A stretch of DNA of 64,000 nucleotides from Sphingobacteriales bacterium 44-61 (lineage in GTDB: Bacteria > Bacteroidota > Bacteroidia > Chitinophagales > Chitinophagaceae). Of this stretch, positions 43,750 through 51,247 are shown one piece after another. The stretch spans positions 62,001 through 126,000 of the forward strand of contig MKTW01000016.1 of assembly GCA_001898405.1 (NCBI GenBank), written 5' to 3'. The notes beneath the pieces are model-generated. The model saw only the letters and a program-made list of their open reading frames with translations. It was not told the origin of the DNA and did no database searches. Both the position numbers and the translations under genes were made by a program. Each line of letters begins with the position of its first letter. The stretch's first letter is position 1.

Positions 43750-44243
43750 TATTTATATTGAAGAGTTGTGTCGGCCGGGAGCTGACTGGTTGTATATTTT
43801 TCGATGATCGCATCGCAGGCTTCGGCGATCATTTTGTACACATCATGGTAGCCTGGTTCGGGCCCATACCAGGGATCGGGCACGTCCATGTCTTTTCCAG
43901 GGTATAATTCATTCATCAGCAGGTCTGTTTTGACGGGGTCATACTTGCTTTTGGCGATATGCCTGATCTCATTCAATACGTCGCCTGCGAGCGCATAGAT
44001 CTTGTCATAAACCTCAAAATCAGCAGCAATGAATTTCCTGGATCGCTGATGGGTGATATCGATGCCATTGAGACGGGCTATTTTCTGGGAAAGATGATGG
44101 GGGGCTTCTCCATTATGATAACCATTGGTGCCGGCGCTTTCCACACTCCAGTTGAGCCCTGCGGCAAATGCCTTCTGCTGTAAAATGCCTTCAGCCAGCG
44201 GGCTGCGGCAAATATTACCGAGGCAGACCATTAAAATTTTCAT
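43749..44243 (-). CDS. Low-molecular-weight protein-tyrosine phosphatase
   Basis: 164-aa cytosolic phosphatase. The P-loop CLGNICRSP (CX5RS) is at residues 7-15 and the general-acid DPWYG near 128-132; both are intact. ATG at 44241-44243; a long upstream extension of the frame runs into a repeat and is rejected. The stop codon overlaps the hisS start. A TATCTTTG box ends 5 nt before the ATG. Targets unknown; in many bacteria such enzymes regulate polysaccharide kinases. Confidence 0.94.
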   Translation of the reverse strand: MKILMVCLGNICRSPLAEGILQQKAFAAGLNWSVESAGTNGYHNGEAPHHLSQKIARLNGIDITHQRSRKFIAADFEVYDKIYALAGDVLNEIRHIAKSKYDPVKTDLLMNELYPGKDMDVPDPWYGPEPGYHDVYKMIAEACDAIIEKYTTSQLPADTTLQYK

Positions 44244-44248
44244 GACGG

Positions 44249-44256
44249 CAAAGATA
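44249..44256 (-). promoter_or_regulatory. -7 promoter box for the phosphatase-hisS operon (TATCTTTG)
   Basis: Exact TAnnTTTG on the minus strand, 5 nt before the phosphatase ATG; GTTGACC repeats occupy the -33 region. Confidence 0.6.
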
Positions 44257-44262
44257 AGTATT

Positions 44263-44309
44263 CGTTGACCGTTGACGGTTGACCGTTGACCGAACAGCCA
44301 TCGGCCATC
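44263..44309. repeat. GTTGACCG tandem and GGCCATCGGCC-type repeat
   Basis: CGTTGACCGTTGACGG then TTGACCGTTGACCG, four near-tandem copies of a 7-bp GTTGACC/G word, followed by GCCATCGGCCATC. Members of this word family recur at 8487, 11573, 47454-47557 and 61300. Confidence 0.6.
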
Positions 44310-44409
44310 AAATTTTAAGCTAACAACCGTTATGGATTTTACCCTTTTGTTGCATCTCAATTTTATCCGGGGAGAAAAGTAAAAATTCGATAATTTGCCC
44401 GTTCTCAAA

Positions 44410-44661
44410 ATGATTGACATGCTTGAAGAATATGAAAAGAAGAGAAAAAAACAGGTATCTTCCATGCGCTCAATACTGGATTACGGTATTGGAGTGTTGA
44501 TAGCGATACTGGGGTTATTCCTTTTTTTCCGGAATTATTTAAATATTTCCTTCAACGAACAATTTCCGCCGGATATATGGGACAAGGTATTCGGTGGTGT
44601 TTGTGTCATATATGGGAGCTGGCGGATATACCGGGGATATAAGAAAAATTATTTTAAATGA
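44410..44661 (+). CDS. Small two-TM membrane protein, hypothetical
   Basis: 83 aa from the ATG at 44410 (a second Met three codons later is possible). A charged N-terminus (EEYEKKRKKQ) is followed by two hydrophobic helices at about 25-45 and 60-75 and a basic end. Its last four bases overlap the next start (ATGA), so it is translationally coupled to the PstS-like lipoprotein. Function unknown. Confidence 0.7.
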   Translation: MIDMLEEYEKKRKKQVSSMRSILDYGIGVLIAILGLFLFFRNYLNISFNEQFPPDIWDKVFGGVCVIYGSWRIYRGYKKNYFK

Positions 44662-45596
44662 AAGGGTATAGAAGCAGCAGCTTTTGGATCTGGCTGGCAG
44701 GTGTTTCCGGTTTTTTGATGATGATGGCGGGTTGCCAGTCGTATGAAAAACAAAAAGCGCAGTTACCAGACACCGAAAGCAGGGGAAGAATTCTGATCAG
44801 TGCGGATGAATCGTTTAAACCTATCATTGATGCACAGATACAGGTATATGAATCCAATAACCCGGGAACAACGATTGCTGTGCAATACAAACCTGAAGCA
44901 GCCTGTCTGCAAGACCTGTTGACCGACAGTGTGAGGATGATTATTGCAACGCGTAAAGCCAGTATTTCCGAAGAGAGATTGATGGTCGATTCCATTAAAG
45001 TGGGACCAACCCAGGCTGTTGTGGCCAGGGATGCGATCGCAGTAATAGTTCATCCGGATGCGCCTGATTCATTGTTCACTATGGATGAATTGAAAGAGGT
45101 GCTGACAGGGAAATTTAAGAAAAATTTAATCCCGGTCTTTGACGGTGTTCAGGCAACCAGCACGGTTCGGTTTATCGTCGATTCAGTATTGCACAATGAT
45201 TCTTTGACACCGAAAGCAATGGCCGCTACTACCAGTCAGGATGTGATCAATTATGTGGCCGGCCATCCGGATGCAGTAGGGTTTATAGGCGTAAGCTGGA
45301 TCGGGAATAAGGATGATGCTGATCAATTGAGTTTTCTTAAGAAGGTCAAAATAGCGCAGTTAGAGAGTACAGATGTTCCGGGCAGTTATGTTTTACCTGT
45401 GCAGCTAAATATTTACATGAGACGTTACCCTATGGTACGTGATTTGGTATATATCCTGAAAGAAAAGCACAGAGGACTGGGAAATGGATTTGCAGATTTT
45501 ATGAGTGGAAATATCGGTCAGCTTATTTTCCGGAGAGCTTACCTGGTACCAGCTCAAAAAAAATTTATTCTCCGGCCCGTACAACTCAGGGAATGA
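44658..45596 (+). CDS. PstS-like substrate-binding lipoprotein
   Basis: 312 aa. Signal peptide with lipobox MMMAGC (Cys at about 26), then a periplasmic-binding fold: RILISADESFKPIIDAQIQVY, TEEQxL-like FTMDELKEVLTG and VGFIGVSW as in phosphate-binding proteins. No PstCAB permease genes are nearby, so phosphate import is unlikely; I infer a sensor or accessory role. ATGA overlaps link it to both neighbours. Confidence 0.82.
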   Translation: MKGYRSSSFWIWLAGVSGFLMMMAGCQSYEKQKAQLPDTESRGRILISADESFKPIIDAQIQVYESNNPGTTIAVQYKPEAACLQDLLTDSVRMIIATRKASISEERLMVDSIKVGPTQAVVARDAIAVIVHPDAPDSLFTMDELKEVLTGKFKKNLIPVFDGVQATSTVRFIVDSVLHNDSLTPKAMAATTSQDVINYVAGHPDAVGFIGVSWIGNKDDADQLSFLKKVKIAQLESTDVPGSYVLPVQLNIYMRRYPMVRDLVYILKEKHRGLGNGFADFMSGNIGQLIFRRAYLVPAQKKFILRPVQLRE

Positions 45597-45640
45597 ACAA
45601 AGTAGTTATATTTACAACTCTTAAAAAAGTGAAAAGTAAC

Positions 45641-47401
45641 ATGAAGAAAATTTCAATCACATTTTTGGTGACGGCATTGCTGGCATTCGGTGGTGTGGCG
45701 GTAGGCCAGTCTCTGCAAGAGGGCATTAATGATCTTTATGCGGAACGTTTCAAGAGTGCGCAATCAACGTTTGAGAAATTGGTTGCTGCAAATCCAAATA
45801 ATATTGATGCCGTTTACTGGCTGGGCCAAACTTTTATCGAAGCCGATAATGTGCCTGCTGCCAAAGATGTATACGACAAAGCATTGCTGGCTAGTGCGAA
45901 TGCTCCATTGGTGATTGTGGGAAGAGGCCAGGTTGACCTGATCGAGAACAAGATCAGCGAAGCCCGTCAGCGCTTTGAAGCTGCCATTACAATGACACGC
46001 GGGAAAAAAGGAGATGATCCTGTAATCCTGAATGCAGTGGGCCGTGCGATCACTGATACTTACACAGACAAGGAAAAGAAAGGCGATATCAACTATGCAA
46101 TAGAAAAACTGGAAGCTGCTGCCCTTCGCGATCCGAAGAATGCAGAGATCTTCCTTAACCTCGGTAATGCTTACCGTAAAGCAAGGCCCGGTGAAGGTGG
46201 CGGTAAAGCTTTCGAGAATTATAAAAAGGCCAATGAAGTGAACCCCAACTTTGCAGCGCCTTATTATCGCCTGGCACAGTTGTTCAACTCACAACGCAAC
46301 TGGGACCTGTATGAGCAATACCTGAATGATGCGATCAATAAAGATCCCCGTTTTGCACCTGCATACTATGACCTGTATTATTATAAATTAGGAAAAAGGG
46401 ATTTCAATGCTGCTGAAACGTATGCCAAGAAATACATTGAAACAACCGATCCTGATCCGCAAAACGATTACCTGCGTGTGCAAACGCTGTGGGCCAAAAA
46501 AGATTTTGACCAGGCAATTGCCGGTGCTAAAAACCTGATCGCACAAGCGGGTGCTAAAACCAAGCCGATCGTGTACAGGTTGATCGCAGATAGCTATGTG
46601 CAGAAAAAAGATACAGCTGCAGGTAAACAGTATATCGATGATCTGTTTGCCAAAGCAAAACCAGATGATCTGAATGCAAATGACTACAGGCTGAAAGCAG
46701 ATATTTATTCTACCATTCCTGGCATGGAAGATTCACTGTTTGCCATTTATGTACAAGGTGTGGCAGCAGATACGGTACTTGATAATAAGATCGAGCTGCT
46801 GAAAAAAGGTATTGAGTATTTCAGGGCTAAAGCTGCTGCTGATAAATCCAAATCCTACCTGCGTGAAAAAGAAGGTGATCTTGCAACCATGCTGGTTGAC
46901 CTGAAGCCCAAACCTACCATCAACGAAATGTTTGATGTAGGCCGTGCTTATTATTTCGGCGGGGCTAACCTGAAATCATATGACGCATTTACCAAGTTCT
47001 CAGAAAAATATCCTGAAGAAGTGTATGGCTGGGAATGGAAATTTAATAATTCCCGGATCATTGATTCAACCAAAAAAGACAGCATTGCAGTTCCTGATGC
47101 CATGAAGCTGCTGGAATTTGCAGAAAAAGATACAGCGAAATATAAAAAGCAATATCTGAGTGCTGCCGGCTTCCTGGTAGAATACTATGCTAACGTGGCA
47201 AAAGACGGAGCAAAAGCAATGGAATATGTGAAAAAGATGCTGGTGCTGGACCCGAACAATGAAAGCCTGAAAAACATCCAAAAGCAATTGGAGAAATCTG
47301 CCAGCCAGCCCGGCGGTGGACCAAGAAGCTCCAATAACCAACCCAAAACAGGCTCCTCCGGAAAGACGGATTCCGGGAAGCGGGAGAGTACGAATGTTTA
47401 A
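45641..47401 (+). CDS. Exported TPR-repeat protein
   Basis: 586 aa from the ATG at 45641 (MKKISITFLVTALLAF signal peptide, cleavage after about residue 23). An upstream ATG at 45593 overlaps the previous stop and could also be used. Repeated helix pairs of TPR type are visible: EKLVAANPNNIDAVYWLGQT, EIFLNLGNAYRKA, AAPYYRLAQLFNSQ, plus more divergent copies to about 560; the tail is Gly/Ser/Lys-rich and disordered. A periplasmic scaffolding protein, partner unknown; co-transcribed with the PstS-like lipoprotein. Confidence 0.82.
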   Translation: MKKISITFLVTALLAFGGVAVGQSLQEGINDLYAERFKSAQSTFEKLVAANPNNIDAVYWLGQTFIEADNVPAAKDVYDKALLASANAPLVIVGRGQVDLIENKISEARQRFEAAITMTRGKKGDDPVILNAVGRAITDTYTDKEKKGDINYAIEKLEAAALRDPKNAEIFLNLGNAYRKARPGEGGGKAFENYKKANEVNPNFAAPYYRLAQLFNSQRNWDLYEQYLNDAINKDPRFAPAYYDLYYYKLGKRDFNAAETYAKKYIETTDPDPQNDYLRVQTLWAKKDFDQAIAGAKNLIAQAGAKTKPIVYRLIADSYVQKKDTAAGKQYIDDLFAKAKPDDLNANDYRLKADIYSTIPGMEDSLFAIYVQGVAADTVLDNKIELLKKGIEYFRAKAAADKSKSYLREKEGDLATMLVDLKPKPTINEMFDVGRAYYFGGANLKSYDAFTKFSEKYPEEVYGWEWKFNNSRIIDSTKKDSIAVPDAMKLLEFAEKDTAKYKKQYLSAAGFLVEYYANVAKDGAKAMEYVKKMLVLDPNNESLKNIQKQLEKSASQPGGGPRSSNNQPKTGSSGKTDSGKRESTNV

Positions 47402-47426
47402 CGCAAATGTAATCTTGATAAGAGAG

Positions 47427-47452
47427 GCCCCTTTTTCGAAAGGGGCTTTTTT
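47427..47452 (+). terminator. Rho-independent terminator after the TPR gene
   Basis: GCCCCTTT - TTCG tetraloop - AAAGGGGC followed by six T, 25 nt past the stop codon. It separates this group from the nuo operon. Confidence 0.93.
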
Positions 47453-47453
47453 G

Positions 47454-47557
47454 TTGGCCGGTGGCCGATATCCAAATTGTTATTTGTTGTTCTGAAACAA
47501 GAAGGATAAGCTTGCCATCCGTTTCTTCGGCCATCGGCCAATGAACATCGGCCATCA
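47454..47557. repeat. GGCC(A)TCGGCC-type repeats
   Basis: GGCCGGTGGCCGAT at the left and CGGCCATCGGCCAATG plus ATCGGCCATC at the right of a 100-nt spacer. Same words as at 8487 and 44300. Confidence 0.5.
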
Positions 47558-47614
47558 ACCTTCCAACCTTTCACTTCGAATATTATTGTAGTAGGATAAT
47601 TGATGTTGCTACCT

Positions 47615-47622
47615 TATTTTTG
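47615..47622 (+). promoter_or_regulatory. -7 promoter box for the nuo operon (TATTTTTG)
   Basis: Exact TAnnTTTG, 18 nt before the nuoA ATG, downstream of the preceding terminator. No consensus -33 TTG at 19-21 nt. Confidence 0.6.
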
Positions 47623-47640
47623 CCATTAGGCTTGAAAATT

Positions 47641-48036
47641 ATGATCCATCTCCTCCAGATTAATCCTTCCGCTTCTGATGCGGGTTCCTATTTACCAGTA
47701 GCTTTACAGGTCATTTTCGCTGTAGGTCTGGTCGTATTGCTGATGATAGTGACACACCTGCTCGGACCCAAAAGGAAAACAAGCGACAAATTGCAAAATT
47801 TTGCCAGCGGTATCGAAACGCACGGCGATGCCCGTCAACCAATGGCCATCAAATACTTTCTCACAGCAATCTTATTCGTTCTTTTTGATGTAGAAGTGAT
47901 CTTCTTCTATCCTTACGCCGTCAACTTCAAAGAATTGGGATGGAGCGGTTTCTGGGCAGTACTGATGTTCGTAGGGTTTTTCCTTTGCGGATTCACTTAT
48001 ATTATTAAAAAAGGCGCTTTGAAATGGGAGGAGTGA
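47641..48036 (+). CDS. nuoA: NADH:quinone oxidoreductase subunit A
   Basis: Membrane subunit of complex I, 131 aa with three TM helices (about 17-38, 70-93, 98-120) and the typical KYFLTAILFVLFDVEVIF, FYPYAV segment. Start ATG at 47641; a TTG seven codons upstream overlaps the -7 box and is rejected. First gene of the nuoA-N operon. Confidence 0.95.
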   Translation: MIHLLQINPSASDAGSYLPVALQVIFAVGLVVLLMIVTHLLGPKRKTSDKLQNFASGIETHGDARQPMAIKYFLTAILFVLFDVEVIFFYPYAVNFKELGWSGFWAVLMFVGFFLCGFTYIIKKGALKWEE

Positions 48037-48101
48037 TCTGCTGAAAAGCTGTCCTAACTTTGCAGAACAGGCGCCGGGGCAGGATTGTTGTAGAAGTATT
48101 A

Positions 48102-48147
48102 GCGGCATTCGTGTATTCGCGGTATTCGCAATCCGTGTAATCCGCGA
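48102..48147. repeat. ATTCG/ATCCG tandem-like repeat in the nuoA-nuoB spacer
   Basis: GCGGCATTCGTGTATTCGCG, GTATTCGCA and ATCCGTGTAATCCGCG repeat a TATTCGCG/AATCCGTG word with roughly 9-12 nt periodicity in the 164-nt gap. A TAACTTTG box at 48055-48062 precedes it and could be an internal promoter. Confidence 0.5.
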
Positions 48148-48200
48148 CTGACAAATGCCACTTGTGTTTATTGTATCATTCGCGTAATTAGTATTTTAAT

Positions 48201-48785
48201 ATGTCACGTCCAGTATCATATAACATTAAAGAAAAAAAACTCGTCGAGGATATCAGCATGGCTGAAATGCCTGAAGGCCACCAGGGCGAGGGATTTTTCG
48301 CTACAACGCTTAACAGCGTTATCGGTCTGGCAAGAAAAAATTCTATCTGGCCCCTGCCTTTTGCCACTTCCTGCTGCGGTATTGAATTTATGGCTACAAT
48401 GGGAGCCCACTATGATCTCGCCCGCTTCGGCAGCGAACGTGTAGGATTTTCCCCCCGCCAGTGTGATCTGCTGATGGTAATGGGTACCATTTCCAAAAAA
48501 ATGGGTCCTGTAGTAAAACAGGTATACCTGCAAATGGCGGAACCCCGCTGGGTAATGGCTGTAGGCGCCTGCGCTTCCAGCGGTGGCGTATTCGATACAT
48601 ACAGCGTACTGCAGGGAATAGACCAGGTAGTGCCTGTTGACGTTTACGTTCCCGGTTGCCCTCCCCGCCCTGAAGCGATCCTTGATGGTGTTATACGCAT
48701 CCAGCAATTGGTAGGAAAAGAAAGCCTCAGGCGGAGAAACAGCGAAGGATATAAAGCATTACTGGAAAGTTACGGAATACAATAA
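48201..48785 (+). CDS. nuoB: NADH:quinone oxidoreductase subunit B
   Basis: Carries the N2 [4Fe-4S] cluster that hands electrons to quinone. Cluster cysteines in TSCCGIEFM, GACASSGG and YVPGCPPRPEA. 194 aa. Peripheral arm of complex I. Confidence 0.97.
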   Translation: MSRPVSYNIKEKKLVEDISMAEMPEGHQGEGFFATTLNSVIGLARKNSIWPLPFATSCCGIEFMATMGAHYDLARFGSERVGFSPRQCDLLMVMGTISKKMGPVVKQVYLQMAEPRWVMAVGACASSGGVFDTYSVLQGIDQVVPVDVYVPGCPPRPEAILDGVIRIQQLVGKESLRRRNSEGYKALLESYGIQ

Positions 48786-48833
48786 GCAAGCAAAGGTCAG
48801 AAGCAATGCTTTTGGCTTTTAATTTTCGACTTT

Positions 48834-49424
48834 ATGGCATTGACCAACGAGCATATCAAACAAAGGTTGATAGAAAAATTCGACACACAGGTTAGCAGTT
48901 TTGAAGAGCCTTACGGCATGCTGACATTTGAAGCGCCCAAAGACATGAACCTGAAAGTGCTGAACTTCCTGTACGATGATGCAGAATTGAAGTTCCGCTT
49001 TATGACCGATCTTACTGCTGTACATTACCCCGACCAGCCCGGCCGCGAACTGGCTGTAGTATATCACCTTCACAACCTGGAAGACAATATCCGCATACGG
49101 TTTAAAGTATTCACAGACTCTAACAAACCTGATGTGTATACGGCTACAGCCTTATTCTCTGCAGCCAACTGGATGGAAAGGGAAACCTATGATTTCTATG
49201 GTGTCAACTTTGTCGGCCATCCCAACCTGAAACGCATACTCAACGTGGATGAAATGGACTATTTCCCGCTGAGAAAACAATACCCGCTCGAAGATCAGAG
49301 TCGCGTGGATAAGGACGATGAAATGTTTGGCCGCGGAGGCGCCATCGGCTTTGGTACAGAGAAAACCGATCATGGAACGATCACCGAACTGGAAAAAGGG
49401 GATGTGGGAGAAGAGATTGTATAA
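48834..49424 (+). CDS. nuoC: NADH:quinone oxidoreductase subunit C
   Basis: 196 aa, 30-kDa-type subunit: DLTAVHYPDQPGRELAVVYH and the signature WMERETYDFYGVNFVGHPNLKRI. Separate from nuoD, unlike E. coli where C and D are fused. The C-terminal 35 residues are an acidic extension. Confidence 0.96.
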   Translation: MALTNEHIKQRLIEKFDTQVSSFEEPYGMLTFEAPKDMNLKVLNFLYDDAELKFRFMTDLTAVHYPDQPGRELAVVYHLHNLEDNIRIRFKVFTDSNKPDVYTATALFSAANWMERETYDFYGVNFVGHPNLKRILNVDEMDYFPLRKQYPLEDQSRVDKDDEMFGRGGAIGFGTEKTDHGTITELEKGDVGEEIV

Positions 49425-49447
49425 GTTGTCAAGATAATTTGTAAATC

Positions 49448-50671
49448 ATGTCAGAACAACATATAAAATTACCGGAAGGTAGTATTGAGAAAACAACCAC
49501 CACGCTTAACCTGGGGCCAACGCACCCGGCTACTCATGGTGTGATGCAGAATATACTGGAGCTGGATGGAGAACGTATCGTGTCTGCCGAGCAGACCATC
49601 GGTTATATCCACCGGGCTTTTGAAAAAATTGCGGAACGCCGCAACCTTTACCAGATCACTCCACTCACAGACAGGTTGAACTATTGTTCTTCTCCCATTA
49701 ATAATATGGGATGGCACCTGACCTGCGAAAAATTGCTGGGCGTGAAAACGCCGAAACGCGTGGATTACCTGCGCGTGATCATTATGGAGCTTGCACGCAT
49801 CTCCGACCACCTGATCTGTAATTCTATCGTGGGAGTTGACAGTGGTGCCTACACCGGCTTCCTTTATGTGATGCAATACCGTGAGCTGATCTATGAGATC
49901 TATGAAGAGATCTGTGGATCAAGGCTCACTACCAATATCGGCCGCATCGGCGGATTTGAAAGAAACTTCAACGATATAGCGTTCACCAAGATCCAGAAAT
50001 TCCTGGATGAATATCCCAGGGTATTGAAAGAATTCGAGAACCTGTTTACCCGCAACAGGATATTCATGGAGCGTACGATCGGTGCCGGAGCTATCAGTGC
50101 AGAAAGAGCGCTTAATTACGGGTTCACCGGACCCAATCTCCGCGCCGCCGGTGTGGATTATGACGTCCGCATCCATTCCCCTTACAGCAGCTACGAAGAT
50201 TTTCAATTTGAGATACCTGTTGGAACAACAGGAGATTGCTACGACAGGTTCCTGGTAAGAAACCAGGAAATGTGGCAGTCACTCAGCATCGTCGAACAGG
50301 CTTTCCGGAAAGTACAGGAATTCAAAGGCGCTGAAGCAGAAGTGTATCATGCAGATGTGCCCGAATACTATCTGCCTGAAAAGAAAGATGTATACACCAA
50401 AATGGAAGCCCTGATCTGGCATTTCAAGATCATCATGGGTGAGATCGATATGCCGGCCGGTGAAGTGTATAATTCCGTGGAAGGTGCAAATGGTGAGCTG
50501 GGATTTTATCTGATCAGTGATGGAGGAAGAGCTCCCTACAGATTGCATTTCCGCAGGCCCTGCTTCATTTATTACCAGGCTTATGAAGAACTGACCAAAG
50601 GTGCCATGCTCAGCGATGCGATCATTGTAATGAGCAGCCTGAACCTTATTGCCGGTGAAATGGATGCGTAG
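49448..50671 (+). CDS. nuoD: NADH:quinone oxidoreductase subunit D
   Basis: 49-kDa subunit forming the quinone site with NuoB; 407 aa. NLGPTHPATHGVMQ near residue 21, GYIHRAFEKIAERRNLYQIT, and the C-terminal GRAPYRLHFRRPCFIYYQAY are diagnostic. Confidence 0.97.
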   Translation: MSEQHIKLPEGSIEKTTTTLNLGPTHPATHGVMQNILELDGERIVSAEQTIGYIHRAFEKIAERRNLYQITPLTDRLNYCSSPINNMGWHLTCEKLLGVKTPKRVDYLRVIIMELARISDHLICNSIVGVDSGAYTGFLYVMQYRELIYEIYEEICGSRLTTNIGRIGGFERNFNDIAFTKIQKFLDEYPRVLKEFENLFTRNRIFMERTIGAGAISAERALNYGFTGPNLRAAGVDYDVRIHSPYSSYEDFQFEIPVGTTGDCYDRFLVRNQEMWQSLSIVEQAFRKVQEFKGAEAEVYHADVPEYYLPEKKDVYTKMEALIWHFKIIMGEIDMPAGEVYNSVEGANGELGFYLISDGGRAPYRLHFRRPCFIYYQAYEELTKGAMLSDAIIVMSSLNLIAGEMDA

Positions 50672-50691
50672 TAAAGAAGAATTAAAGAATT

Positions 50692-51192
50692 ATGATACAG
50701 TTTTCAGATAGTAAACTAAAAGAAGTAGAGAAGATCATTGCACGTTATCCGCAAGGAAAACAAAAGAGTGCCGTGATCCCCGTGCTTCATCTGGCACAGC
50801 AGGAATTTGGCGGCTGGCTCGATGTGCCGGTGATGGACTATGTAGCGTCTTTGCTCAGTATTACTCCTATCGAAGTATATGAAGTGGCTACCTTTTACAG
50901 CATGTTCAACCTGAAACCGGTAGGACGTTATATGTTTGAAGTTTGCCAGACTGGCCCCTGCATGATCAGCGGGGCAGATAATATCATCGACTATATCGGT
51001 AAGAAACTCGGCATCAAACCAGGTGAAACCACTTCCGATGGCATGTTCACGTTGAAAACGGTGGAATGCCTTGGAGCTTGCGGTTATGCTCCGATGATGC
51101 AGATGGGAAAACATTATAAAGAACACCTGACGCCGCAACGCGTGGATGAGATCGTTGACGAATGCAGGAGAAATGCGGCTTCAAATAACTAA
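50692..51192 (+). CDS. nuoE: NADH:quinone oxidoreductase subunit E
   Basis: 166-aa thioredoxin-like subunit binding a [2Fe-2S] cluster (N1a): CQTGPCM and ECLGACGYAPMM hold the four cysteines. NADH-dehydrogenase module with NuoF and NuoG. Confidence 0.96.
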   Translation: MIQFSDSKLKEVEKIIARYPQGKQKSAVIPVLHLAQQEFGGWLDVPVMDYVASLLSITPIEVYEVATFYSMFNLKPVGRYMFEVCQTGPCMISGADNIIDYIGKKLGIKPGETTSDGMFTLKTVECLGACGYAPMMQMGKHYKEHLTPQRVDEIVDECRRNAASNN

Positions 51193-51247
51193 AGCAAAAC
51201 AGCATGACCTGTTTTACTTTCAATTTTGACTTTTGAATTTACAATAG

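Noticed and set aside
44244-44465. N-terminal extension of the phosphatase frame
   Set aside because: The P-loop of this family lies within 7-8 residues of the start; the extension runs through a repeat and the -7 box.
48055-48062. TAACTTTG as a definite nuoB promoter
   Set aside because: Exact -7 box, but no -33 at 19-21 nt and a 138-nt leader; kept only as a possibility in the repeat entry.
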